Shown here one piece after another: positions 25,896-34,228 of a stretch of DNA of 64,000 nt. How positions within the stretch are numbered: the first letter of the stretch is position 1; each line of letters begins with the position of its first letter. The notes beneath the pieces are model-generated. The model worked only from the letters and a program-made list of their open reading frames with translations, was not told the origin of the DNA and did not search any database. Location: the NCBI GenBank assembly GCA_028877215.1, contig JAPPFJ010000029.1, positions 1-64,000 of the forward strand, read 5' to 3'. Position numbers and translations under genes: made by a program. The stretch is from Gemmatimonadota bacterium (GTDB lineage Bacteria > Latescibacterota > UBA2968 > GCA-2709665).

Positions 25896-26705
25896 ATGTT
25901 CAACGGAAAGATCGTCGCGATAACCGGCGCTTCATCGGGCCTTGGGGCAACACTGGCGCTGGCGTTCGCGGATGAGGGCGCGGACGTGGCGCTGTTCGCC
26001 CTGGACGAGGGGGTACAGGATACCGCGAAAGCGTGTCGAGAGCGGGGCAGCCGCGCCATTACGGCCACGGGCGACGTGGGAAAACCCGATGACTGCGAGG
26101 CATGGATCGACGCGGCGGTTTCCGAGTTCGGGGCCGTGGACTACCTGGTAGCCTGCGCAGGGATCAGCATGTGGGCGCGGTTTGACGAGGTGGAGGACGT
26201 GGCGATTTTTCGAAAGCTGATGGAAACGAACTATCTGGGCATTGTACACTGCGTGTATTATGCGCTCCCCCATCTGAAGGCGCGTGACGGGATGGTGGTG
26301 GCGATTTCTTCCATCCAGGGAAAGATCGGCGTACCCCTGCATACCGGGTACGTGGCGTCCAAGCACGCGGTACAGGGATTCTTCGAATCTCTGCGGACGG
26401 AGTTGCTGGACACCGGCGTGGACGTGCTGACGGTACTGCCCCACTGGCTGCGGGGCACGAATCTGCGCAAAGCGGCCTTCGGCAGGGACGGCGGTTCTCT
26501 TGGCGGGTCCAGCCGCAAGCACAGCAAAGAGTCCATTTCTCTGGACGACGCGAGCGAGGCCATCATCGAAGCGATGAAGAAACGAAAACGGGAATTGATC
26601 ATTCCGTTCAAGCTCCGATTCCTGCCCTGGCTGCATCTGATCAATCCTAAAATTGTCGAATACCTGGTCACGCGCGGGGTGTCGAAGCAGGAGAAGGGGG
26701 AGTAG
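25896..26705 (+). CDS. SDR oxidoreductase, DHRS7B-like (possible acyl/alkyl-DHAP reductase)
   Basis: 269 aa classical SDR. It has the cofactor loop TGASSGLGATLA, ACAG, AISSIQGKIGVP with the catalytic Ser, and GYVASKHAVQGFFESLRTEL with YxxxK. The last motif and the hydrophobic C-terminal region (LRFLPWLHLINPKIVEYLV) resemble the DHRS7/DHRS7B group. Animal DHRS7B reduces acyl- and alkyl-DHAP after AGPS. Position as the last of four genes supports the same role. SDR specificity cannot be proven from sequence. Separated from agpS by 103 bp. Confidence 0.78.
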   Translation: MFNGKIVAITGASSGLGATLALAFADEGADVALFALDEGVQDTAKACRERGSRAITATGDVGKPDDCEAWIDAAVSEFGAVDYLVACAGISMWARFDEVEDVAIFRKLMETNYLGIVHCVYYALPHLKARDGMVVAISSIQGKIGVPLHTGYVASKHAVQGFFESLRTELLDTGVDVLTVLPHWLRGTNLRKAAFGRDGGSLGGSSRKHSKESISLDDASEAIIEAMKKRKRELIIPFKLRFLPWLHLINPKIVEYLVTRGVSKQEKGE

Positions 26706-26748
26706 CGGGTATGGCCGGCGGACCGGAGGCAGAAGCGTGGGGAAGGAT

Positions 26749-27438
26749 TCAGAAGAAGACGCCGTCCAGGTCCACGTGTTGTTCAATGAGGCCAGGCAGG
26801 CATCCGGTGTCTCCGGCGTCCACGTCCACGCCGGGATCGTAGGGCACGATGCCCAGTGAGCGGACGCCGGACAGGCGGGATATCACTTCCGGGCTGGTAC
26901 GGGCGGCACGCGGATCTCCGGGGCCGGTGGTGTTGTAGACGACGCCGATGACCTCCTGATTGCGCCTGTCAGCCGCTTCGAGCGTCAGCATCGTGTGGTT
27001 GATCGTGCCCAGCGCGGCGCGGGCGACCACCAGCAGCGGCAGGTCCAGACGACGGGCAAGGTCCGCGACCAGGAAGTCGTCCCGGATGGGTACCAGCAGG
27101 CCGCCCACACCCTCCGCCAGGACGATATCGTGAAGGCGTGTCAGGCGGCTGTAGGCATCGTCGATTGGTTCCAGCGGAATCTGGCGGCCCTCCAGTTCGG
27201 CCGCCACGTTGGGCGATAACGGCGCTTCGAGGCGGACGGGATTGACGAGTTCGAGAGCATCGGTGACGCCGGCTGCCTCTGATAGAAGCCGCGCGTCGGC
27301 CGTTCCGCCCGAGGAGACGGGCTTGAATACGCCCACGTCGACGCCGCGTCCGCGCAATAATGCCGCGATCCCGGCGGTTACGGCTGTCTTGCCCGCGCCG
27401 GTGTCCGTGGCGGTAACGAAGACTCCCCTGAATCCCAT
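26749..27438 (-). CDS. bioD: dethiobiotin synthetase
   Basis: 229 aa ATPase that closes the ureido ring from 7,8-diaminopelargonate and CO2. It has the P-loop TDTGAGKTAVTAG, the substrate lysine in VFKPVSSGG and the EGVGGLLVPI motif. It is convergent with the SDR gene and 113 bp downstream of bioA, its pathway predecessor. bioB and bioF are not in the window. Confidence 0.95.
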   Translation of the reverse strand: MGFRGVFVTATDTGAGKTAVTAGIAALLRGRGVDVGVFKPVSSGGTADARLLSEAAGVTDALELVNPVRLEAPLSPNVAAELEGRQIPLEPIDDAYSRLTRLHDIVLAEGVGGLLVPIRDDFLVADLARRLDLPLLVVARAALGTINHTMLTLEAADRRNQEVIGVVYNTTGPGDPRAARTSPEVISRLSGVRSLGIVPYDPGVDVDAGDTGCLPGLIEQHVDLDGVFF

Positions 27439-27551
27439 AGTCGTTGTTTTCCGTCAAGTCGGACGAGTCCGGCCGGGAATGTCGTGAATACGCATCAGGC
27501 CGCCGTCAGGCGGCCTTTCAACAATCGTGCGCGGGCGGGGCCCGGCTGCGG

Positions 27552-28919
27552 TCACGCCTGGTTCGTCACGACGCTGATGGACTCGTAGACGATGTCCAGC
27601 AGCTTTTCGAGTTCGCGGTCGGAAATGGACAGCGGCGGCATGAGGACAATGGTGTCGCCCAGCGGGCGAATGAGTAGACCCCGTTTTCGGGCTTCGCCGC
27701 AGACGCGGGCGCCGGTCCTGTCTTCGGGGGGATACGGCCGGCCGCCGGATCTGTCGGCAATCAGTTCGACCCCGGCGATGAAGCCGCACTGGCGAACGTC
27801 GTCCACGTAGGCCAGGGTCCTGAAGCGTCCGAGTCCTTGCGTGAGAAGATTGATTTTCGGGCGCAGAGACGCCAGTACGTTATGGGTTTCGAAGTGCCGG
27901 ATGGCGGCCAGCGCCGCCGCGCATCCGAGCGGATTGCCGGTGTACGTGTGGCCGTGAAAAAACGTCCGGCCTTCGTTGTCTTCGCCCAGAAAGGCATCGA
28001 AGATTTCACCGGTGGTGAGTGTGGCGGCTACGGGCAGGTATCCTCCCGTGATGCCCTTGCCCAGGCAGAGAATATCCGGCTCGACGCCTTCTTTCTCGCA
28101 TGCGAACAGGGCGCCGGTGCGGCCGAAGCCGGTGGCGATTTCATCGGCGATGAGCAGGACGTCGTGGTCCCTGCAGAGGTCGGCGATGCCCTTCAGATAG
28201 CCTTCCGGATGAACCAGAATCCCGCCCGCGCCCTGGATGAGCGGCTCGACGATGAAGGCGGCGATGCGGTGGGCTTCCCGCTTGAGGATATCCTCGACCG
28301 CGCGCAGACTGCCTCGGTCGCGTTCATTTCGGCGGGCACCGTGCGTGCGGCGAAATTCATGGGGCGACGGGGCGGTCAGCGACGGAAAGAGGAGCGGGCC
28401 GTACGCCTCGTGGAAGAGGTTGATGTTTCCCACGCTCATCGCGCCGATGGTGTCGCCATGATAGCTCTTCTCAAGGCTGAGAAAACTCGTCTTCTCCTGT
28501 TTCGGATCCGGCTTCTGCCGCCAGTACTGGAAGGCGATTTTGAGGGCGATCTCCACGGCGCACGCGCCAGTGTCCGAGTAGAACACGTGGTCGAGTCCGC
28601 GGGGTGTGATTTCCACGAGTTTTTCGGCCAGCCGGATCGCGGGTATGTTGGAAAGACCCAGCAGGGTGCTGTGCGCGACCTGGTCCAGTTGCCCGCGAAC
28701 GGCGTCGTCGATTTCCTTGACGCGGTGACCGTGAACGTTGCACCACATTGAGGAGTAGCCGTCGAGGTACCGGTTGCCGTCGATATCTTCCAGATAGACG
28801 CCGTCGGCGCGCGCGATGATAATGGGATCCTCGCTCGCGTAGGTGAGCATCTGCGTGAACGGGTGCCACACCAGGCGGCGGTCGAGGTCTTTGAGGCGGG
28901 CCTTGTCTTCCGGGGACAT
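27552..28919 (-). CDS. bioA: adenosylmethionine-8-amino-7-oxononanoate aminotransferase
   Basis: 455 aa PLP class III aminotransferase that makes 7,8-diaminopelargonate. The N-terminal HPFTQM motif and YLDGYSSMWCNVHGH are BioA marks. The metal/PLP motif is LIADEIATGFGRTG and the PLP lysine is in CLGKGITGGYLPVAAT. FFHGHTYTGNPLGCAAA is intact. Adjacent bioD confirms the pathway. The 191 bp upstream of bioA hold nothing recognisable beyond spacer. Confidence 0.95.
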   Translation of the reverse strand: MSPEDKARLKDLDRRLVWHPFTQMLTYASEDPIIIARADGVYLEDIDGNRYLDGYSSMWCNVHGHRVKEIDDAVRGQLDQVAHSTLLGLSNIPAIRLAEKLVEITPRGLDHVFYSDTGACAVEIALKIAFQYWRQKPDPKQEKTSFLSLEKSYHGDTIGAMSVGNINLFHEAYGPLLFPSLTAPSPHEFRRTHGARRNERDRGSLRAVEDILKREAHRIAAFIVEPLIQGAGGILVHPEGYLKGIADLCRDHDVLLIADEIATGFGRTGALFACEKEGVEPDILCLGKGITGGYLPVAATLTTGEIFDAFLGEDNEGRTFFHGHTYTGNPLGCAAALAAIRHFETHNVLASLRPKINLLTQGLGRFRTLAYVDDVRQCGFIAGVELIADRSGGRPYPPEDRTGARVCGEARKRGLLIRPLGDTIVLMPPLSISDRELEKLLDIVYESISVVTNQA

Positions 28920-29110
28920 AATAGCGCGAATGGAAAGGTGCGAAGGAATGCAGCGGGCGAACCTTGATTCCGGTCGTTTGCCAGTGGCTCCGGGCGTCGA
29001 ATTGCCGCCGTAACGATCTCAATGGCAACATGCGCCGGGGACCTGCACGGTCGGCTCCCGTGGCAGTGCGCGGGGGTTCTCCTCCGATCCGAATTCCCCT
29101 GTGTATGCGG

Positions 29111-30046
29111 TTATTGCCTGTTTGCGCCGATGCTTTCGAGGATGTCGATGGGCATTTTGCAGACCATGGTGTAGGCGGGGTCGTAGACGTTGCCCACGTC
29201 GTATTCCACCGCCTGGCCCATGAGGATGTGAATGGATCGGGTATCCAGGCCGTAGTCTTCCTGGAGGAACCGGATCAGCTCGGTGGTGGCGTGCTGGGTT
29301 GCCTGATCCAGCGGGCGGGCGTTACCCACCGCCATCACGTGGGTCTCGTTGATCGCACGCGGCCAGTTGATGGTTTTTCCCTTCAACAGGCGCAGCGTGA
29401 AGGTGACGTCGAAGGAGATTTCGATGCCGGTGCCCGCGATTTCACCGTCGCCCTGCACGGCGTGGCCGTCGCCGATATGAAACAGCCCGCCCTCGACGAA
29501 AACGGGGAAGTACACGGTTACGCCCTGGACGAATTCCCTGTAGTCCATGTTGCCGCCGTGCGTATCGGATGTGGCGGTGGAGATCGCCTGGCCGCGGGGC
29601 GGCGCCACCCCGAAGCAGCCGACCATGGGTTTCAGGGGGATCCGGAGCCTGCCGATGGGGAGGTCATCGAAGCCGACGGGCGTGGCCGTGTTGTTCTCGA
29701 AGTCGATTTCCCAGTCCAGGATGCGGTCGAGGTTGTCGTCGAATTCAGGCGTATACCCGAAATCCAGCACGTTGGCGGCCACAACGCCCGACGTGTAACC
29801 GATCTTTCGGTTAGGCGCCAGTTTGTCGAAGGTAACGGCCAGCGTATCGCCCGGTTCGGCGCCCTCCAGGTAGAAAGGTCCCGTCTGGGGATTTCCTGCC
29901 GGGGTAATCGGCTTGCCCGTGGCGTCGCTGCCGCCGGCATCCACGGTGGTGGTTGTGATGGTGTCGCCGCTGGCGACGCCAAGCACCGGTTCATGCGCGC
30001 CAATGGCCGTGTGGTAGGTTTTCGGGACGAAGTGATGGTGAGCCAT
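29111..30046 (-). CDS. acetamidase/formamidase family protein
   Basis: 311 aa member of the FmdA/AmdA family, which hydrolyses short amides to ammonia and acids. Seen are the family start with HHHFVPKTYH, the central NPQTGPFYLEGAEPGDTLAV, and GDGHAVQGDGEIAGTGIE, typical of the metal-binding region. A GAGGAG ribosome binding site precedes the ATG. It lies 92 bp downstream of the BNR-repeat gene on the same strand. The amide substrate is unknown. Confidence 0.87.
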   Translation of the reverse strand: MAHHHFVPKTYHTAIGAHEPVLGVASGDTITTTTVDAGGSDATGKPITPAGNPQTGPFYLEGAEPGDTLAVTFDKLAPNRKIGYTSGVVAANVLDFGYTPEFDDNLDRILDWEIDFENNTATPVGFDDLPIGRLRIPLKPMVGCFGVAPPRGQAISTATSDTHGGNMDYREFVQGVTVYFPVFVEGGLFHIGDGHAVQGDGEIAGTGIEISFDVTFTLRLLKGKTINWPRAINETHVMAVGNARPLDQATQHATTELIRFLQEDYGLDTRSIHILMGQAVEYDVGNVYDPAYTMVCKMPIDILESIGANRQ

Positions 30047-30138
30047 GGATACTCCTCATAGAGAAGATGCGGGAGGGGCTGCCCGGCGGTCGGGTGAAGG
30101 GAGGCCTTCCCGATTGACGCCCGGCGCCGGCGGACTGA

Positions 30139-31062
30139 TTACTGTTGCACCGCAATCATGCGGATGTTCGAAGGCGCCCGCCACGTGGATACCCACGTGA
30201 GGCCCCGGTCCTGGCTGAGGTAAAGACAGTCGTCTGCGACCGACCAGGCGCGGCCGTCGGGCGTGAAACCGATGTGAAAGGTGTCGATGTTGCCTGACGT
30301 GGTGTCGGGGAAGCCGTCTGTGACGTGTGACCAGGAATGGCCGGCGTCATCGGTCCGGTAGAGCTGTCCCTGTGCATCTCCGTGGGGCCCGGTGCTGACC
30401 GACGCGAGCAGGCAGTCCGGTTCATCCGGGTGTACGGCGATAGCCCGGCCGTAATAGAATGGAAAACCGTCGGAGCGGTGCTGCCAGGACTTGCCCCGGT
30501 CGTCGCTGAGATACACGGCGTGTGCCGTGTTCGCGTAGACCCGGTCGTCTTCCCGGGGCGAGGTGGCCACCTGGTGGACGTCCTGGTGCAGGTCCGGCGT
30601 GACGGGTTCCCAGCTGCGGCCGCGGTCGGGCGACCGCATGATGCTGCCCACGTGGATGTCGGCGTACACCCAGCCGTCCCGTGTGCGCGCCATGCTCCGA
30701 ACGGCCGCGGGTCCACCCCATGGCGTGTACCAATCCGCGCGGCATTCCAGCGCGTCGAAAGACTCCAGGCGCTCGGTCTCGCCGTCCGTCACGGCATACA
30801 CGTGGGGGGCCTCCACGCCAACGAGGAAGCGCAGCGGATCTTCATCCAGGATGAGAAGGCACTCTATGGGTTCCTCGATGCCCGTGCCGAGGGTCCGGGC
30901 GCCGTTACGCGAAAGGACCGCGACCGCCCCGTCCTGCAGTGCGGCGAGGCGGATGGATCCCCCTTCCGCAATCGCCTGGACTTCACCGTCCGCCAGAACG
31001 TCCTGCGGCGCGGTTGGATCTCCATCCAGGGAATACACCGTGTCTCGGGTGGCAATCAGCAT
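30139..31062 (-). CDS. BNR/sialidase-like beta-propeller protein
   Basis: 307 aa with four Asp-box (BNR) repeats: SPDRGRSWEPV, SDDRGKSWQHR, TDDAGHSWSHV and SQDRGLTWVST. These are spaced along a predicted beta-propeller, as in sialidases and photosystem assembly factors. No catalytic sialidase residues are evident and there is no signal peptide. Function unknown. ATG 31062 has a GAGGAG site; an upstream TTG is less likely. Element E lies immediately upstream. Confidence 0.8.
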   Translation of the reverse strand: MLIATRDTVYSLDGDPTAPQDVLADGEVQAIAEGGSIRLAALQDGAVAVLSRNGARTLGTGIEEPIECLLILDEDPLRFLVGVEAPHVYAVTDGETERLESFDALECRADWYTPWGGPAAVRSMARTRDGWVYADIHVGSIMRSPDRGRSWEPVTPDLHQDVHQVATSPREDDRVYANTAHAVYLSDDRGKSWQHRSDGFPFYYGRAIAVHPDEPDCLLASVSTGPHGDAQGQLYRTDDAGHSWSHVTDGFPDTTSGNIDTFHIGFTPDGRAWSVADDCLYLSQDRGLTWVSTWRAPSNIRMIAVQQ

Positions 31063-31085
31063 ACCGACTCCTCTCAAAGACAACA

Positions 31086-31330
31086 GTCAACTTGGCCACA
31101 AAGAGCCTGAATGCGGGTAGAGGCGAGAAAATCCGGTAGACGCAAGACGTAAGACGTAAGACGGTAGATGAAATCCTTGCCAGATGAGATATTCCTCATT
31201 GCCTTTGGCACGAGAAGAATCGTCACAAGGCAGGTAATCTCTCCCGTCTACCGTCTCCCCTCTCACCCGGTGGTGCGGTGTGGTGTGGTCCTCTACCCTC
31301 TCCCGTCTTACGTCTCACCCGGTGGTAGGG
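31086..31330. repeat. heptanucleotide-armed hairpin element E
   Basis: It starts GTCAACTTGGCCACAAAGAG, nearly the same as element D. A left arm shows clean 7-nt periodicity (AGACGCAAGACGTAAGACGT, 31138-31157), and the core ends CAAGGCAGGTAATCTC. The right arm carries an extra module (CACCCGGTGGTGCGGTGTGG) shared with element C in inverted orientation. It fills the gap between the BNR and Gfo/Idh genes, ending 17 bp from the latter's stop. Confidence 0.8.
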
Positions 31331-31347
31331 CGGCCGAGGGGACAGGG

Positions 31348-32412
31348 TTAGAAGTAGCGAATATTCAGGCCGCCGTCCGCCAACGGGAGATCGACCGCGC
31401 GTTGTTCGGCCGCGGCGCGGTTCCATGCCAGGCAGAGTTCCAGCACGTTTCGCGCGTGTTCAGGTGTGACGTCAAGGGGATGGCCGTCCCGGACGCTGCG
31501 GACAAAACGTCCCACCGCGGCGTCGATCGTGTCGTTCTGCCCGCGGTAGAAAACGCGCGGAGCGCCCGCGTCGTCCCTGTGCCAGACGATGCCTTCCATG
31601 ACATCCAGGTGCGCCCGGGCGATGCCTTCGGTGCCCACGACTTCCATTTCCCAGGCCGGGGCGCCGCAGTTGACGTTGAAGATGATGTCCATGGACCCCA
31701 TACGGCCGTCTTCGAACCGGACGGTGCCCTTGCCGGAATCCATCCAGATGCTGTGCGGCGTGGCCAGGTTGTCGTATTCGGCAAAGGCGCGGACCGCGGG
31801 TGAATCGATGAGCCAGAGCAGCAGGTCCGCGGCGTAGACGCCCAGTGAAAGCCCGATGCCACCCTGACCGGGGCCGAATTCACCGCTGCCGTCAAAGACC
31901 GTTCCCGGGCCGAAACATCCGTGCTGAATCCACGCCCTTGACGTGATGACGCGTCCGACCGCCCCGTTCTGCACCCGTGTTCCCATCGCGCGGATGGCGC
32001 CGTCTTCCCGTCCCGGAAGCAGGGCGGACAGCAGTACGTCGTTGCGGCGGGATGCGTCGATCATCACATCGGCGCCCGAAAGGCTCATACACATGGGCTT
32101 ACTGATAAATGCGTGAGCGCCCGCGTCCATCGCGCCGGCCGCCTGCTGCGGTTTCCGGTCATCCGGACACGTGATGAAGACGAGGTCGAGGGACTCGGCG
32201 TGGACCATCTCCGGCACCGTGGCGTATGCCCGGATGCCGTGTTGGACGCCGAACGCCTCCCTGGACTGCATGCCAAGCCTGCCGAGCGTTTCGTCGCTCT
32301 GATCCAGATGTGCGTACGCCGCCAGTTCGATGTCCGGGTTACGTGTCGCGGACCGGGCAAACGCATTGGAATAGTACGATCCGATGCCGCACACGCCCGC
32401 TCTCAGCGCCAT
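31348..32412 (-). CDS. Gfo/Idh/MocA family oxidoreductase
   Basis: 354 aa NAD(P)-dependent sugar-type oxidoreductase. The Rossmann loop is AGVCGIGSYYSNA. The usual EKP catalytic motif is replaced by SKP (HAFISKPMCMSL), and the second domain has the GGIGLSLGVYAADLLLWL helix. The changed first residue of the motif may alter hydride-transfer chemistry. The substrate is unknown. It is transcribed from a likely promoter 105 bp upstream and is divergent from the glucose-6-phosphate isomerase gene. Confidence 0.85.
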   Translation of the reverse strand: MALRAGVCGIGSYYSNAFARSATRNPDIELAAYAHLDQSDETLGRLGMQSREAFGVQHGIRAYATVPEMVHAESLDLVFITCPDDRKPQQAAGAMDAGAHAFISKPMCMSLSGADVMIDASRRNDVLLSALLPGREDGAIRAMGTRVQNGAVGRVITSRAWIQHGCFGPGTVFDGSGEFGPGQGGIGLSLGVYAADLLLWLIDSPAVRAFAEYDNLATPHSIWMDSGKGTVRFEDGRMGSMDIIFNVNCGAPAWEMEVVGTEGIARAHLDVMEGIVWHRDDAGAPRVFYRGQNDTIDAAVGRFVRSVRDGHPLDVTPEHARNVLELCLAWNRAAAEQRAVDLPLADGGLNIRYF

Positions 32413-32516
32413 GGTTTCAATTCCCGCGTGACTGGTGACGAACGAAATGGGCCCGCGGGATCGTCGCTCCGTAAATCCGGTATCCGGCGCGCCCCGGTAT
32501 GCTGTTCACGGGTGGA

Positions 32517-32546
32517 TATTTATGGCAATATCCCTGGCATTGTCAA
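32517..32546 (-). promoter_or_regulatory. putative sigma-70-type promoter for the Gfo/Idh gene
   Basis: On the minus strand TTGACA (32541-32546) is followed after 18 nt by TAAATA (32517-32522). It lies in the divergent region between the oxidoreductase and pgi, about 105 bp upstream of the oxidoreductase start. Confidence 0.4.
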
Positions 32547-32648
32547 GCGCAATCGTTCGCGGAGCCGGTTTGGACGGGGCGCCGGTCGGGGCTGGCGCGT
32601 AGGGCCCATGACGCGCGAATTGACGGACAAACGTGATCGGGAGGCTGA

Positions 32649-34082
32649 ATGAACGACGGTGAAACCGGGATTCGGCTGGAGGGGATGGATGGGGCGCTGC
32701 CGCCCGCCCTCCAATCGTCGGACGTCCGGGATATCGACAATGGCCTCGCCGCAATTCACGAACTGTTCGCGGATGAAGCGTCGCTCCCGGCGGACATCCT
32801 TGCGCGGTACGGGCGGGCCTGGACGCGCAGCCATCTGCAGGATGGCGATCTCGGACGGACGTTGGACCTCGCGAATCGCGCCCGCGGCGAGTTTGCCGCG
32901 CTCGTAACGGTCGGCATCGGGGGGTCCGATCTGAGCGCACGGGTCTTTCACGACGTGCTCAATCCCGCTTACCACAACCTCCTGCCGGCGGACGGGCGGG
33001 GCGGCGCGCCGGAAGTCTATTTCACGGGGGATACGTTCGACCCCCGCCGGCTGGACGAGCTGCTGGACATGCTGACCCGGCGCGGGATCCTGGGCCGGAC
33101 CCTGTTCAACGTGATCAGCAAATCCGGGCGCACGGGCGAGACCATCGGTGCGTTGATGGTGGTGCGGGACCGGCTTTCACGTCAGGCCGTGAAGGACTGG
33201 AATAGCCACATCGTAGCAACAACCGGTCCGTACGACGGGAGCCCGCTGTTTGAAATGCACCGGAAGCGTCCGTTCTTCGGTGAGTCGCTGCTGCCGGTGC
33301 CGGAGGGCGTGGGAGGCAGGTTTTCGGCATTTTCATCCGTGGGGACGTTCTTCCTGGCGATGACAGCCGGAACGGGGATGTCCCCCGGTTCACGTGTACG
33401 GGAGATGCTCGATGGGGTACGGTGGGCGGAGGCGCGCTGGCGCCTGCCCTGGCCGGACGAGCGAAACATCGCCTGCCGCCTCGCCAGATGGCTGCATCTC
33501 CAGGAACGGTACGGCCGGAAACAGGCGCTGGTTTTCTACAATTACGCGGACAACCGGCGTCCGGGAGACTGGTTCCAGCAGCTATACGACGAGTCGGTGC
33601 AGGAGAGGGGAGGCGGCCTCCACGTCGTTCCTGCCGTTGGACCGGCGGGCAACCATTCCGTCCTGAACGGAATCGTCGCCGGACGTGCGGACAGGGTGGT
33701 ACTTTTCGTACACTGGGAGGACCTGGGCCGGGATCTGCGGATTCCGGAAGGTACGGAGATCGGGGGCGAGATGGCAGCGTTCGGCGGGCTGCGTATGAGC
33801 GAGGCGCAGTCGGCTTCGTACCTTGGCACCGCCCGGGACTTTTCCGCGCGCGGGATTCCGAACGCGACGCTGCATGTGGCCAGGCGGGACGAGAGGCACC
33901 TTGGCGCATTGATGCGGGTACTGATGGATACCGTTGCGGTGAAGGGAAGACTGCAAGGCCAGCACGTGAACGACGCGGGGGAGGTGGACCCGGCCGCCGA
34001 TCTCACCTACTCGCAGGACGGGGTAGAGGGCTACAAAGAGCGAACGCGCGATCTGGCGGCTCAGATGAAATCGGAACGCTGA
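32649..34082 (+). CDS. pgi: glucose-6-phosphate isomerase
   Basis: 477 aa enzyme interconverting glucose-6-phosphate and fructose-6-phosphate. The sugar-phosphate motif VTVGIGGSDLSARVF, SKSGRTGETIGAL, and GVGGRFSAFSSVGTFFLA (the PGI signature) are present. The catalytic Glu is in AGNHSVLNGI or the following EIGGEMAAFGG region. It belongs to the shorter PGI type. GGGAGG precedes the ATG. It stands between a Gfo/Idh gene (divergent) and malate synthase (147 bp downstream). Confidence 0.92.
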   Translation: MNDGETGIRLEGMDGALPPALQSSDVRDIDNGLAAIHELFADEASLPADILARYGRAWTRSHLQDGDLGRTLDLANRARGEFAALVTVGIGGSDLSARVFHDVLNPAYHNLLPADGRGGAPEVYFTGDTFDPRRLDELLDMLTRRGILGRTLFNVISKSGRTGETIGALMVVRDRLSRQAVKDWNSHIVATTGPYDGSPLFEMHRKRPFFGESLLPVPEGVGGRFSAFSSVGTFFLAMTAGTGMSPGSRVREMLDGVRWAEARWRLPWPDERNIACRLARWLHLQERYGRKQALVFYNYADNRRPGDWFQQLYDESVQERGGGLHVVPAVGPAGNHSVLNGIVAGRADRVVLFVHWEDLGRDLRIPEGTEIGGEMAAFGGLRMSEAQSASYLGTARDFSARGIPNATLHVARRDERHLGALMRVLMDTVAVKGRLQGQHVNDAGEVDPAADLTYSQDGVEGYKERTRDLAAQMKSER

Positions 34083-34228
34083 CCAGGCGACGTGGCGCGC
34101 AGCGGGATGAATCGGCGACCCAGCGGCGAGGTATTTTCGGGAAAGAACACTTCCTGTTGTGCCGCCCTTTTGTTGTGATTATCTTGACCGCCGCCGCGGT
34201 TTTTCCATAGGTGAAAAGGAGCGTAACG

